Shown piece after piece: positions 1-27,186 of a stretch of 64,000 nucleotides of DNA. Source of the stretch: Nephrocerus scutellatus (lineage: Eukaryota; Arthropoda; Insecta; Diptera; Pipunculidae); contig OX352763.1 of the NCBI GenBank assembly GCA_947095585.1, positions 21,377,462-21,441,461 on the forward strand. Reading direction: 5' to 3'. Each line of letters starts with the position of its first letter. Within the stretch, counting starts at the first letter, position 1. A model generated the notes under the pieces. That model was not told the origin of the DNA, made no database searches, and worked only from the letters and a program-made list of their open reading frames with translations. Both the position numbers and the translations under genes were made by a program.

Positions 1-770
1 GTTACCGTGAATGGCGACCGTTACAGAACCAACTGACCAACATTTTATGGCCTCAAATCGACGCCATGAATATGGACGTCTTTTGGTTTCAACAAGATGG
101 CGCCACATGCCATACAAGCCGACTGACAATCGATATCTTGCGCACCAAATTTTACAACCCAATAATCAGCCGTTTTGGAGAGTGATCGGGCCCTAAGACT
201 CGAGGGGTACCCATATAAATTTTATAAAAATTAGCCCGAACTTTAAAGACATGTGTATCCCTGATGGACAAAACTTTTTGTACATTTTTTGGAATAATCG
301 GGCCCAGAGACCGAGGGGTGCCCAAATAAAGTTTTTAAAAATTAGCCCGATTTTCTTCCAATTTTGAACGCATGTGTATCTCCGATGGACAAAACTTTTT
401 GTAAAATTTTCGGAATGATCGGGCCTTGTGGCCCGAGGAGAGCCCATATACATTTTTTAAAAATTAGCGCGATTTTCTTCAAATTTTAAACATATTGGAA
501 TTTGGAAAGGATCGGGTCCCAAGGTCACGTTACAAATTTTTTGCAGATGTGTATCTTCCGTGCAAACAGTTTTTGTAAAAAGATTAAAGGGAAGGGGCTC
601 TAATATTAACATTTTCCAAATTAACCCGGTTCAAACTTTGCACCCATACGCGTATGTATCTCCTATTAGAGAATTTACATGAAAATTTTTAATTTTTATG
701 GGTTGTTTTTTTCACTCATTGTAAAAGGTTTTTAAAAACAAACTTTTAAATTGCCCACCCTTTAATATGT
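1..770 (+). mobile_element. Tc1/mariner-superfamily transposon relic, 5' truncated by the window edge
   Basis: Positions 1-180 translate with one internal stop into the middle of a mariner-superfamily transposase. Readable motifs are VNGDRYR, then FQQDGATCHTSR, which carries the second catalytic aspartate, then TIDILRTKF. The same motifs occur in the copy at 30.4-31.1 kb. At about 737-765 the sequence ends with a tail (AAATTGCCCACCCTTTAA) that matches the tail near 31183-31205 of that copy, so I read it as the 3' terminal inverted repeat of the same element. The roughly 520 bp between is unrelated satellite-like sequence. The relic cannot encode a working enzyme. Confidence 0.65.
186..520. 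repeat. Tandem satellite-like repeat, period about 112-120 bp
   Basis: The marker ATCGGGCCC or a near variant recurs at about 186, 298, 419 and 510. It is followed by a (g)cccGAGG block, an AT-rich ATTAGCCCGA block, and a 'tgtgtatc...gatggacaaaactttttg' block split over the unit. That gives about three diverged units. Related single units occur at 46.4-46.7 kb and 50.2 kb. The array interrupts the transposase relic that occupies the start of the window. Confidence 0.65.
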
Positions 771-779
771 ACTTTTGTA

Positions 780-2010
780 CAGGTTGTATAGTGTCTGCGA
801 ATCTTCTCAAACCATATAACTATTTACCTAATTTTGATGTCGTCGTTAAAAATATATAGGTTCAAAAGCCTTCGTGCTATGTGTGGGATGAGGATTGGTT
901 TATGTAAAATTCAAATGTTCAAGTTTTTTATTTTCCCGCCCCTTCCTTTGCTAGGTGTCCAAAAAAATACGCACATAATTACAATTTATTTATATGGATT
1001 TATTTCTACCGGTGGTCATTGTTGGGGGAAGCCGGCCGGACGGTTTTTTTATTGCTGGTGTCTGAAACATATGGCTCATGGCTGTGAAGAACTCTTATGG
1101 TGTTTACGTTTATTTTTCGGACGTTTGCTTGCTAATTATTGTCGATTATTGCACCCTAATATGGAAAGGTATGCCCCGTTTTGGTGGTTTTGTTGTTATT
1201 TTAAACCTAACAACCATCCACCCACAACAAATTTTCAATTTAATTCAATTCAATTGCTGATAGAGCGATGGTGCTAAACAAGAACAGGGAGGGGGAAGAA
1301 CTACGACTACGACGACGGCGACGACCACTACTGCGGAAATGTGCTTCATAAATTAGAAATGAAAGTAAAAAATGGACGAGAAATTATTGTTGAATGATGC
1401 AGATAGACAGATAGATAGACAGACGGACAAACATTTCAAACTAACTAGGCTGTCTTCTCTCTCCCAGCTATACGTACTCCCGTTCGACCGTTCGACTTGA
1501 TTTAGTCTGTGACTACACGTTATTGATCAAACAGCTATTCAGCTGAAAAAAGAAAAATTTATTTATTGTGCAGAGACAGGGGCGAAATATATGTAAAGGA
1601 TTCCAAAGTTGCGAGAAACCAAAGTCTCAGAAACTCCTGTTTGTTCGTGTGTGTGTGTTTTGAACTAACTAACTTACAGTGTAGACAACAACCGAGTGGA
1701 AATTTTAATAGACTCTTTGTGAAAGTAGTACGGATACGGACTGAGTGAAGCTGCAGCAAAGCAACAGCAACAATAGACAAAGTCGGTCACCTTCGACGTC
1801 GTCTCGTCTTTGGCTTTGTCTATGCTATTGTTACTTTAGCGAATGCAAAGTCGGTCGGTGCGGCAGTTTCTCCATTGTGACTTCGCTCAGTGATTGTGAT
1901 GAAAGCGGATGTTCGCCGGCGACAGAAGTTGTGTCAGGCTTCCCGTCTTGATTTTGATTATTTTGTCTGTTGATATTGAATTGTCGTCCGTCAGTGCGCA
2001 AGCTCCTACA
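780..2010 (+). promoter_or_regulatory. Upstream region and probable 5' leader of Klp10A
   Basis: No gene-like coding potential is evident here. The first part (780-1300) is AT-rich. The rest holds simple GAC/GAT-type repeats (about 1285-1430). The stretch nearest the Klp10A start (about 1560-2010) has several short upstream ATGs, at 1745 and 1909 among others. The ATG at 1909 is in frame with the chosen start and would add 34 residues. I place the promoter or leader here from position alone and see no diagnostic core-promoter element. Confidence 0.35.
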
Positions 2011-18077
<16,067 letters not shown>

Positions 18078-19480
18078 ATTACCAGCAACTGGCGCTCTCG
18101 ATTATAAATATTATATATTTTAATTCTGTCTGTTTTATTTTTTTCTTTATTTTATTTCCGATTCAAATTGAGATTTTTTGCTAACGAAGAAAAAGATAAC
18201 TACATAACAATAGTGTTCTCTTATTCCTTGTCCACGTGAACTATAATACTACTATTAATTACTATAATTACAATAATACAAAAACTACAATTTATTAAAA
18301 AATCAAAGAGGCGGCTGGCTTATGCCAATCGCGAAACATTTCTGTATTCAGTTTGTTTTTCAATCGTATGTATTTACATTCTCTCCATTCACTCTCAATA
18401 CTTGACTTTATGTAATTCACACAGAAAGACCAACTTAAATGTGTGCTAGTTATATTTAAATGAAAAATCAATAAGAAAAATCAACTACGTCATCATCCAT
18501 CACTGTTTAAAACATCACTTTCTGCAAAATAGAATTAAAATAATTTAACAAAGATGTGAAAGAAGTATGCTTTTGTTTTGCTTTGTCAATGTACAACAAA
18601 CAGCAAACAAGCCGAGCTTTTCATACAACATTTATCAAAGAAATTTGTTTATCTATAAGTATCGTTAAATTAATGACTTTGTTTTATTCTCTTGTGGATT
18701 GCAAAAGAAATTTATACAAATCTAATTTAATTTTGAAACTCAAACGTTATTTCCAGTTGAAAGTTGGTCAAATTAAAATAACAAATGAAAACCTTAGTTT
18801 ATGTTAAAGCGCTCTGTATTGTTAATATTATTTAAAGCATTATGAAAGCAAAAAAATCATACATAACAAGAGTTGCTCTGTTGCCCCAGGTTAATGAAAC
18901 GGACATAGGTTTTTTTTTTGTATATGCATTCGCCAATTGTATTTGTATTAAAGTATTACGTTTGTAATGATGACAATAATAACAACAGTACTCTGCAAGT
19001 ACAACGTCATCACACAACAAACAACTTTCACGCTCTCCATTTTCTCTAAAACAATCATTCATTTCTTTTTCGTTTTACATTAAAAATGTGTTTACCTTAC
19101 AGTATCTTATGAAGGTCTTTTTTCTTGCTTATCCCTTTTTTTATTATTAATTTATTTCAATGTTCTCCTTAAAACAAAAAAAGAATAAAATGAAAAACTA
19201 ATTTTTTACCTGAAAGATAGTTTTTTTTTGTTTGTTGTTTTGTTTTTATATTGAGTTTTCTGTAAATGATGAAAATTAATAAATTGGATTCCTTTCGAAA
19301 TAGACGCAACCTCATAAAAAGTAATACAATTACATTACCTATATTAGTTGTACATAATATGATTAAAAAATACAATTACTAGTTATTTGTTATCCAATTA
19401 ACTTTTTAATTTCTCTATTATTTCGGAATAAATTAACTTTTGTTTTTCCTCTTTTACCAAGGAGATCTACTTTAGGGCCC
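18078..19480 (+). other. Probable Klp10A 3' UTR and downstream AT-rich DNA
   Basis: No coding or transposon domain is visible. A clear AATAAA on the + strand lies near 19184 and another at about 19428. Which of them ends the transcript cannot be decided from sequence. Confidence 0.4.
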
Positions 19481-19869
19481 GGTTTTACAACTTGAGTTTA
19501 AACTTTCATGACAGTTTGAACTTTTAAGCGTTTCACAGTCAGATTGTGACAACCGCTTAACTAGTTTGATGTTCACTGGGGTTGTTTTTATTTCTATTTT
19601 TGCCAATTTGTCTGCATGACGTCTGTCAGTCACAATTGCCGTTTTGGTAAATTCCTACCAAACATGGTAGGTTTTTCAGCTTTGGTAGGTTGGTAGGCTT
19701 TTATTCGATTTAGTAGGTTTTTTTTACAACACCTAAGCCTATGAAACCAACTAAATGATTTTAATTTATTTTTATTAAAAAAGTGATAAAGTAAAACATG
19801 ATTTGTGAAATAAATATATTTTTATATTATATTATAAAAATAATAAATTTTATAATATTGCTTTAACTT

Positions 19870-20245
19870 TATTTTACATAGTAAATTGGAAGTATAGTAA
19901 TCATGAAAATTTTAAAACTGGGGATTTTTGCAGATTTACCCATTTCCGTATCACTTAAGTCAGAACAAACGAAAAAAAAATCTGTCTGTCCATACAGACC
20001 AGACGGCTGAAATGATGGGGATAAAAATGCATATTTAGGCTTTTTACATAAACTGGGACGTTCTAGTTGATTTTGGCGGAAATCGGCCAACAGGAAGTGA
20101 CAGTTTACTTTGACAGTTTTTCGACTTTTTGCAAATATCTCAAAAAGTATAGCACCTAACAAAAGAATAAAAAATTAAATAGACATTTTCTGAAGACTCC
20201 GGCGACGTCCGTAAAACTCGTATTGTGGCTCCACCTCAATTTATT
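19870..20245. repeat. Dispersed repeat family, copy 1
   Basis: It begins TTTACATAGTAAATTGGAAG then TATAGTAATCATGAA. It continues with GCAGATTTACCCATT and GGAAGTGACAGTTTACTT, and ends with a GACGTCCGTAAAACTCG block. A second copy lies at 20569-20850 and an inverse-oriented relative at 29640-29965. It is non-coding. Confidence 0.65.
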
Positions 20246-20568
20246 TCAAAAACAAAATAAGTACCTACATACAACTAAGATTATTATTTATTATTGGTTA
20301 AAACATCAATTTTTCTTTGATAGGGTTTTTTCTGTTTTGGTAGGTTTTTTATTGGGGAGTTCGATAGTAATTTTTTTTGCATGTGGCAACCGTGCTGTCA
20401 GTACTCAGTTCAGTTGATTACTGATAAGTTGATATGTCGGCACTTCTCTCGTGGACTAATGCTGCTTAAATATGGATAGTAGCAACTTTCAATTGTATCG
20501 ATATTTTTTTAAAAACCCTATCGATAGTTTTGCAAATTCAAATTATACTGTAAACAGATATTTTTCTT

Positions 20569-20850
20569 TTACATAGTAAAAGGAAGTATAGTAATCATGA
20601 ATTTGCAGATTTACCCATTACCGTATCTCCTGTATGTCTGTATGTCTGACAGCCGGAAGTGACAGTTTACTTAAACAGTTTTTCGATTTTTTTGCAAATA
20701 ACTCAAAAAGAATAGCACTTAAGGGAAATCAATTAAATGCAAAAGAAAATGAAATTTAAAAAAAAAAAATTAATATACATTTACTGAAGATTCCGGACCC
20801 GTCCGTAAAAGAAAGTCGTGTTGTGCCCACACCTTCATTTTTTAAAGAAA
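20569..20850. repeat. Dispersed repeat family, copy 2
   Basis: It has the same block order as the copy 700 bp upstream (TTTACATAGTAAA, GTATAGTAATCATGAA, CAGTTTACTTAAACAG, GTCCGTAAAAG) but lacks the central part. It is in direct orientation to copy 1. Confidence 0.65.
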
Positions 20851-20962
20851 AATACACCAACTTAATGATATAGTGGTTATTTATTGAAAATAAAATAAAA
20901 ATTAACGCTTTACATAAATATGAAAAATTATGTTATTCAGTTTGATTTAAAAAGAGTGCCTA

Positions 20963-21151
20963 ATGCATTTAAATTTAGGTCTTTTATTCTGTTGTTCGGC
21001 TACGTCAGTTCCGAAAGAACGAATATTTTCCAAATCAGGCGACATAGCTTTGGAAAATATCTTTAATAGGAATGTTAATAACATACGATCAAAAATATTG
21101 GGGACAACAAGTATTAGCAAACTCTATTACCACGTTTCCATGCATGGCTAG
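20963..21151 (+). mobile_element. hAT transposase C-terminal relic
   Basis: A short ORF reads CSATSVPKERIFSKSGDIAL, then RNVNNIRSKILGTTSI. This matches the hAT dimerisation motif (ATSVPSER-F-S-aG). Only the last part of the transposase is visible. The upstream 19.5-20.9 kb is occupied by repeats and shows no further hAT domain. Confidence 0.7.
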
Positions 21152-21584
21152 AGTAGAGTTTCCAAGAGGAGAGAATTGTTAATTTGACAGATACGTAGTA
21201 GTTTCTTAAAAGTAAAAATCAGACAAACCTAAATCGTTTGAGTTTTACGGAACTAAAATCTGATTAGCGTTTCCATGCACATAAACTTCAGTTAACATTG
21301 GAATTTTATAATCATGGAAACGTAGTATAAACAATATACTGTGTATAAATATACCAGTTCTACAATATGCTTTAATTCTATGAGTTTTTTCTTTTCTGTT
21401 GATTTCATCCTAGCTTAGTAGTTTAGTTAATAATTAAGTGAATAAAAATTTTTGTACTAAACAATATTATTATATATGTACTACTCGAAACAATGAGGTA
21501 ACTTAGCAAAAGAAAACACGATCAAATACGTTGAAAAATACATACATACATGATACATATGTAAATGCAAAGTTAACACAAAAG

Positions 21585-21722
21585 GCGTATTTTATTTGCC
21601 GAGGAATACGGAATTTGAATTTGAAAACCAGCACAAAAGCAGGTTTTCTTATTCCAAAGATGGAATAAGATAGTGCAATTGTTGTTGTAATTCCTTATTC
21701 CTCGGCAAATAAAATACAGCTA
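21585..21722 (-). mobile_element. Short MITE, copy 1
   Basis: The inverted ends are GTATTTTATTTGCCGAGGAA on the left and its complement (..TTCCTCGGCAAATAAAATAC) on the right, with a spacer of roughly 90 bp. The copy at 58081-58222 has the same length and interior (ACAACAACAATTGCACT, TGCT..GCTGGTTTT) in the opposite orientation. It has no coding capacity. Confidence 0.7.
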
Positions 21723-22300
21723 AAATAAAAAATGAAAAGCGAAGTAACAAAAAAAAGATGTTTGTCCGTTTGTTGTGTATTCCATTTTACTAAACTCTTA
21801 GTTATACAAATTATAAAAAAGTAGAATTGCGACTAGATAGAGATAGAAACAAATGAACGATTAAAATAACACTAATAAACGCCTTTAAAGTAATATTACA
21901 GAAATATTACAACGAAAATGTAGTATGCATGCCCAGGTAATTATGTAATTTATGTATTTACGCATTATACGAAAGTAAACTTAAGTTAAAATTGAATAAA
22001 ATAATTGATGATACAACGGAAGAAGACTTCGTCTAGTTTTGTTAACATTGGAGATGAATTTTCTAATGTTGAATTCGTTTTTATTTTATAGTATATTTCA
22101 TATAACGAGCGACCAAACCGGTCGTAAAATTAGGGACAAATCAAACCCAACGATTCAGCGTAAGTAAATATTTATTTAATAACATTTTTAATAATACAAT
22201 ACATTAATGATGATGATGATGAAAAAGGGGCACTGCGACCCATAAGAATCTATTGCGCTCCCCCTAACTAGTACTATGGAGACAGTGCATGCCCGTCCCA
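21723..22300. other. AT-rich intergenic DNA
   Basis: I see no gene, RNA gene or transposon domain. A GAT/ATC run lies near 22207-22221 at the edge of the following LINE relic. Confidence 0.5.
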
Positions 22301-22309
22301 TACCATACC

Positions 22310-23170
22310 AATGGCTCTTATGAACCTTATGATATGGTGTGGGTTCAGTGAATGCCGTGCAGACACTGAGATCACGTGTGTTCCCAAGTGGTCTCTCCTC
22401 TGTCGGATCGTCGCTCCGCATTCATTGAGAAGGTTAATAAACCACGCAGTTAGAAAAAAAAAAACTCCCAGAAAAACAGTATGGCAATACGAGAGAGCCA
22501 ATTGGGACGGCCTTAACAACTTCTCTGGGAGTATTAACTGGTCGCTATTGTTATGCGAAAGCAACGTGGATGCAGTCACAAACATCATCCTTATTGGTAT
22601 GAGAGACTTTATCTCTTCCAGGAATAAGTCTGTTAAACGATAGGAGGATGGATGGTATGACTCGAGCTCTAAAGAGGCTTCCACCAGTATTAGGGAGGTA
22701 TGCTTTCGGTTTTACAAAGTAACCCATACCGAGGAAAACCGAATAAATTTTAAACGAGGCATAAATGATTGCAAAATGATCTTCGGCTTTCGATTCCAAC
22801 ACTCATTTCATTGCAGTTGTCAGCTCTATGTATGGGCAAGGCCAATCTGTTTGCTGCGCATTTTGCAGCTAGCTCCACGCTTCCAGACTGTACATTGTTG
22901 CCTCCTGCACCTCGGAATATTGAACACTCTATGGGACAAATATTCATTCGTACTTGTGTAGTTGCTAGAGTTTGACAGCATTTGACAGAGTTTGGCATCA
23001 AGCTCTTCTGTCCAAAATGCGTGCTTATGGAGTAGATGAAAAACTGCTTCATTGGATTAGAAGCTATATTTTGGACCGCTCAATGCAAGGTGTTTTGGAC
23101 GTTTTCAAGTCTAAAGTACAAGAGAAAAATGCTGGCGTTCCCCAGGGCTCTGTTTTGTCTCCGACGCTCT
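22310..23170 (+). mobile_element. LINE relic: endonuclease end, linker and RT, internally deleted
   Basis: The + strand frames read WQYERANWDGLNNFSGSINW, NVDAVTNIILIGMRDFISSR and VCFRFYKVTHTEENR, then NLFAAHFAASSTLPDCTL, all of the same family as the minus-strand copy at 4.7-5.7 kb. After VVAR near 22970 the frame jumps to EFG/FDRVWHQALLSKMRAYG and WIRSYILDRSMQ, then NAGVPQGSVLSPTLF. The KASGPDG-type first RT motifs are therefore deleted. The relic runs into an 18-bp minisatellite. Confidence 0.8.
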
Positions 23171-23174
23171 TTCT

Positions 23175-23345
23175 CCTCAGGGTGCATGCTCGTCTTAGGC
23201 TCACTCATCGCTCAGGCTGTACGCTCCTCTCAAGCTCACGCATCGCTCAGGGTTCACGCTCGTCTCAGGGTGCACGTTCGTCTCGGGCTCACGCATTGCT
23301 CAGGATTCACGCTCATCTCAGGCTTACGCACACACCACGTCAAAG
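23175..23345 (+). repeat. 18-bp minisatellite, about nine units
   Basis: Units resemble GCTCACGCATCGCTCAGG, with variants such as GGTTCACGCTCGTCTCAG and GATTCACGCTCATCTCAG. The period of 17-19 bp means all three frames stay partly open, giving six-residue repeats. It is GC-rich in an AT-rich setting and starts within a few bases of the RT motif SPTLFL. Confidence 0.85.
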
Positions 23346-23429
23346 GCGCACTAAGGCTCCCGTCAAGGTCTACGAGGTGCCCAGACTTCCTTAACATTAC
23401 TAATGTAATTATGAATCTATATTGAAATC

Positions 23430-25417
23430 AATGTGAAATTTAATTAAAAGTCCCACATATAGAAATTTATTGTAATGACCTATATATATATATCATTTTG
23501 AACCCTGGTCACCCTGAGTTTACCCCGGCTGGGAAAACTACGTTACACGCTCGTAGATCTCATCATTATAGAGTCTCCAGAATCGTCCTTCCTTACATAC
23601 GGGGCCAAAAAAATCTCCGTAACTTTTCTCTCGAACGAGGTAAAGAGGTCAGAATGCTTTTTAATAAGCACCCAAGTCTCGGATCCATATGTAATCTAAT
23701 TCAATTTCAATTATTATCAGTGGAAAATCCCTACTTACTTAGGTTCTTTTTATGAAATTAAAATCAGTTTAATGTTCGCTTCGGGTTTTTTAAACTTTTT
23801 ATGTATTTACAATTTTCTTAATGACTATGCACACGTTGCTATCGTTCGTTTTTTGTTTTCAACTTTAATTTTCTTCTTCTTCTTCTTCTACGAATAATAC
23901 ACATTATCTCTTTTGTATCATTTTCAGCAATTACATAATAAAAAATAAATATTTATACATACTATATTATATATTATATATAGATTTTCTGTTTGCCTAT
24001 GTTCCAAGTTTATTCTATATTATAATAAAGTAAAGATATTCTCATTTTTATGTTTCTATGCATATATACTTTGCATATAAGATTTGTTTTAGTAGTAGGA
24101 CTTCATTTATAGTTTGCATTTAAAGTATTACATATGTCTATGACTGGTTAAGATGGGATGAGGTGAGGCGGGGCGATTAAGTGATCAGAAATAAACCTGT
24201 GTTTTAGTAAAACACACATGAGTATGGTACAGTTTTGGTTTTGGTTAGTGTTTATCTAGACCTTCTCCCGGCTCCAGGGATTGAAACTTACGAGTACAAA
24301 TGTAATTTTGTGTGAGTATATTAACAACATTATTTTAATAATAGTCTCCTCTTTTTATCATTGAAAGCATATAGAAGAGGTGATGATGTTTTTAAAACAA
24401 AAATCCTATTGTATAAATGTGTATTAGGTTTCCGTTTTTAATAACAAAAAAATAGTCTGGTTGTTTAAATAGCAAACAGAAAGCGCTAAACATAAATGGA
24501 ATTTCAGTCAGGATATCAGGAAAGGTGTTATTTGTTGATTCAGGGCGAAATAGAAAGGTGTGTCAGTTTGTTTGTTGTTGTAAGTAAAATAAATTAAGAA
24601 AATTACATAAGAATATATTTACATTAACCGGTTTAAACCACCACTCAATAAATAAGTCAAATAAATATTTGTGAACAATAATTAGGCATAGAATAAATGA
24701 AAAACATTAACAACAATATAAAATTCTATATAAATTAGTAACAGAAATAAAGTATTTTTGTGATTCGACGATTCGCACAAATCGAAAACAATTAAACAAA
24801 TAAATAATAATAATAACAATAATAGCACAATGCAAAAACGATCGCATAGAATAGAATACCGAATGTTGTATTCAATAGAAAATCTATTTGTAGTTGTTTT
24901 TGTTTGATGTTCGTTGTTGTTCTACAGCCATTGTCGTCACCATACCACACCATAATATTGCTCTTTTGATGTTGCCGTTGCTGTTGTTTATGCTGACAAT
25001 GTCGCCGCCGTAAATTGCTGTTTCTTGCTGGAAGCAACAGCGTTGTATTTAATTGAATTAAAAAATCTTCTCCTTTATGTTGACTGTGACCATCATAGCA
25101 TACGTACACACATCATTAAGAATAAGTATACGAACAACGAAATAAGAGGGATGATGGTGTTTGGTTTGTTTTAATTATTTCCATATATATTTTTTTTAAT
25201 TTCTAGAGAACATTTGAAAATAATGCGTCAAAGACAAAATTAATTTCTTCTTCAAATAATAATCGTTCTTCAACAAATTAAATGATTTGTGTTAGTTTAT
25301 TGCAGCGACAATTTTGATATTAGTCTGTTTTGAGTGAGTCGTCTGTATGAGTAGAACAGCTTCGGTCATTGTGATTATAATTTAGATTGTGAATGGACCG
25401 AATGGTGAGTTGTTTTG
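23430..25417. other. AT-rich intergenic DNA, nothing recognised
   Basis: The interval has (TA)n at 23481-23493 and a CTT run near 23873-23890. A small ORF on the minus strand at 24792-25109 is Gln/Asn-poor low complexity with no homology I recognise. It could contain 3' UTR sequence of a neighbour. Confidence 0.4.
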
Positions 25418-25759
25418 TACACTGCGGTTCAGCAGATTAGAAGCAGGCAATTTTGAGAACTAAAAATGATCTTTCTTATTCTTATATCTTTAGATTGCAG
25501 TGAGAGAGAAAAAGAAAATGGTGAAAGGTGAAAGAAACAGTGGTGCATGTTGAATGTAATGGAGAATTCCGAAAGCTAACGGTAGTTTTATAAAACTTTA
25601 ACTGAATGAGTCAGAATGGCATGCATTTAAATGGGTTTCTAATCTTATAAGCAGTCAAAGTACAATCGCTGTTTGTGAAATGGTTAATATTCTTTAGATA
25701 AAAAGTTAATTTTGTTAAAAAGAAAGGTTTTGCCTTTTTTTGGGCGGTAAACAAATTGG

Positions 25760-26230
25760 TTGACATTGTCAGAGAAGGTAAAAAAGGATGTTAACCGTTT
25801 GGAAGGCTTGTCTAAGCGTGCTATCGCTTGCAAGATCGATAGGAGTGGTCATGCTGTTGGTAATTATTTAAAGGATACGGGAAAAATTACAAAAGAAATG
25901 TTTTCACCGGTCCTAACAGCAATGGAAAAACCAAAAATTGTCAGACTAGCCTCCAATTCAGCTGTTTCGATAGCTAAAATCAGAGAAGCAGCTGATGGTG
26001 CTGCAAGTAAATCTGCCATTCGTCGTGTGATTCGTAGTGCCAAACAACTCAAGCGACTAAAGCTGAGGAAAAAGCCACCACTTAATGCTTCGCGAAAGAT
26101 TCAACGCTTACAATTCACGAAAGACCACATGACCTGGGATGTGCAACAAGGAGCAAATTCGAATAACTGGAAAAATGTAGTCTTTTCTGACGAAAAAGAA
26201 GTTCAGTTTAGATGGCCCGTATGGCTATAA
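25760..26230 (+). pseudogene. Tc1-family transposase, N-terminal part
   Basis: The ORF starts MTLSEKVKKDVNRLEGLSKR and shows the paired-like HTH region (IACKIDRSGHAVGNYL) and the second helix-turn-helix (AASKSAIRRVIRSAKQLKR). It then has NWKNVVFSDEKEVQF, carrying the first catalytic Asp (SDE). The ORF stops at 26230. The downstream catalytic parts follow in other frames, so no full enzyme can be made. Confidence 0.85.
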
Positions 26231-26336
26231 CTTTTACTTTCAAGATTTAAGAAAAAATGACGTCTTTTTAAACCACCATCAGGTTTTGGTTTGTAATATC
26301 AAATTATGGCAACATCGACTTAGTGGTTCAAAATTC

Positions 26337-27150
26337 AAAAATGACAGGAAATAGATGCAAGGCGTTGTTTGAATCGGCTTTTCCGAAAATGCACGATCTC
26401 TTTGGACCACTTTCATGGGTATTTCAACAGGACAACGCTCCAATATAAGCTGCTCGCATTGTTAAATCGTTTGTTTTTAGTTCTCAAAGTTGCCAAAGCT
26501 CAAAAATGTCAGGAAATAGCTACAATGCGGTGTTGGAGACAGGAATAGCTACAATGCGGTGCTGGAATCAGCTTTTCCGAAAATCCACGATCTCTTTGGA
26601 CCACTTTCATCGGTATTTCAACACGAAAACGCTCCTATACACACCGCTCGCGTTGTTAAATCCAGTTCTCAAAGTTGCCAAAGCTCAAAAATGTCAGGAA
26701 ATAGCTACAATGCGGTGTTGGAGAAAGGAATAGCTACAATGCGGTGTTGGAATCAGCTTTTCCGAAAATCCACGATCTCTTTGGACCACTTTCATCGGTA
26801 TTTCAACACGAAAACGCTCCTATACACACCGCTCGCGTTGTTAAATCGTTTGCTTCCAGTTCTCAAAGTTGCCAAAGCTCAAAAATGTCAGGAAATAGCT
26901 ACAATGCTGTGTTGGAACCAGCTTTTCCCAAAATCCACGATCTCTTTGGACCACTTTCATCGGTATTTCAACACGAAAACGCTCCACACTGCTCGCATTG
27001 TTAAATCGTTTACTTCCAGTTCTCAAAGTTGCCAAAGCTCAAAAATTACAGGAAATAGCTACAATTCGGTGTTGCAATCAGCTTTTTGGAACATCCACGA
27101 TCTCATTGGACCACTTTCATGGATATTTCAACACGACAACGCTGGGGCTG
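26337..27150 (+). repeat. Tandem array of the transposase second-Asp segment, about five units
   Basis: Units begin at about 26340, 26504, 26688, 26884 and 27045, with spacings of 161-196 bp. Each reads, in some frame, SAFPKIHDLFGPLS then VFQ-(Q/H)-(D/E)-NAP and TAR(V/I)VKS, followed by SSQSCQSSK. This is the region around the second catalytic residue of the transposase. Units 2 and 3 also repeat a short GGAATAGCTACAATGCGGTG segment at their starts. Confidence 0.85.
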
Positions 27151-27186
27151 GCTCACATGAAAAATGTACGAAGGTGGATACGAAAA

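Noticed and set aside
23175..23345. CRISPR-like spacing of short repeats
   Set aside because: The units are directly adjacent and diverged, with no spacers. It is a minisatellite in a eukaryotic genome.
24792..25109. Minus-strand ORF of 105 codons (MYVCYDGHSQHKGEDF)
   Set aside because: Composition follows GTT/TGT repeats with a terminal Tyr run. No family recognised and no splice context.
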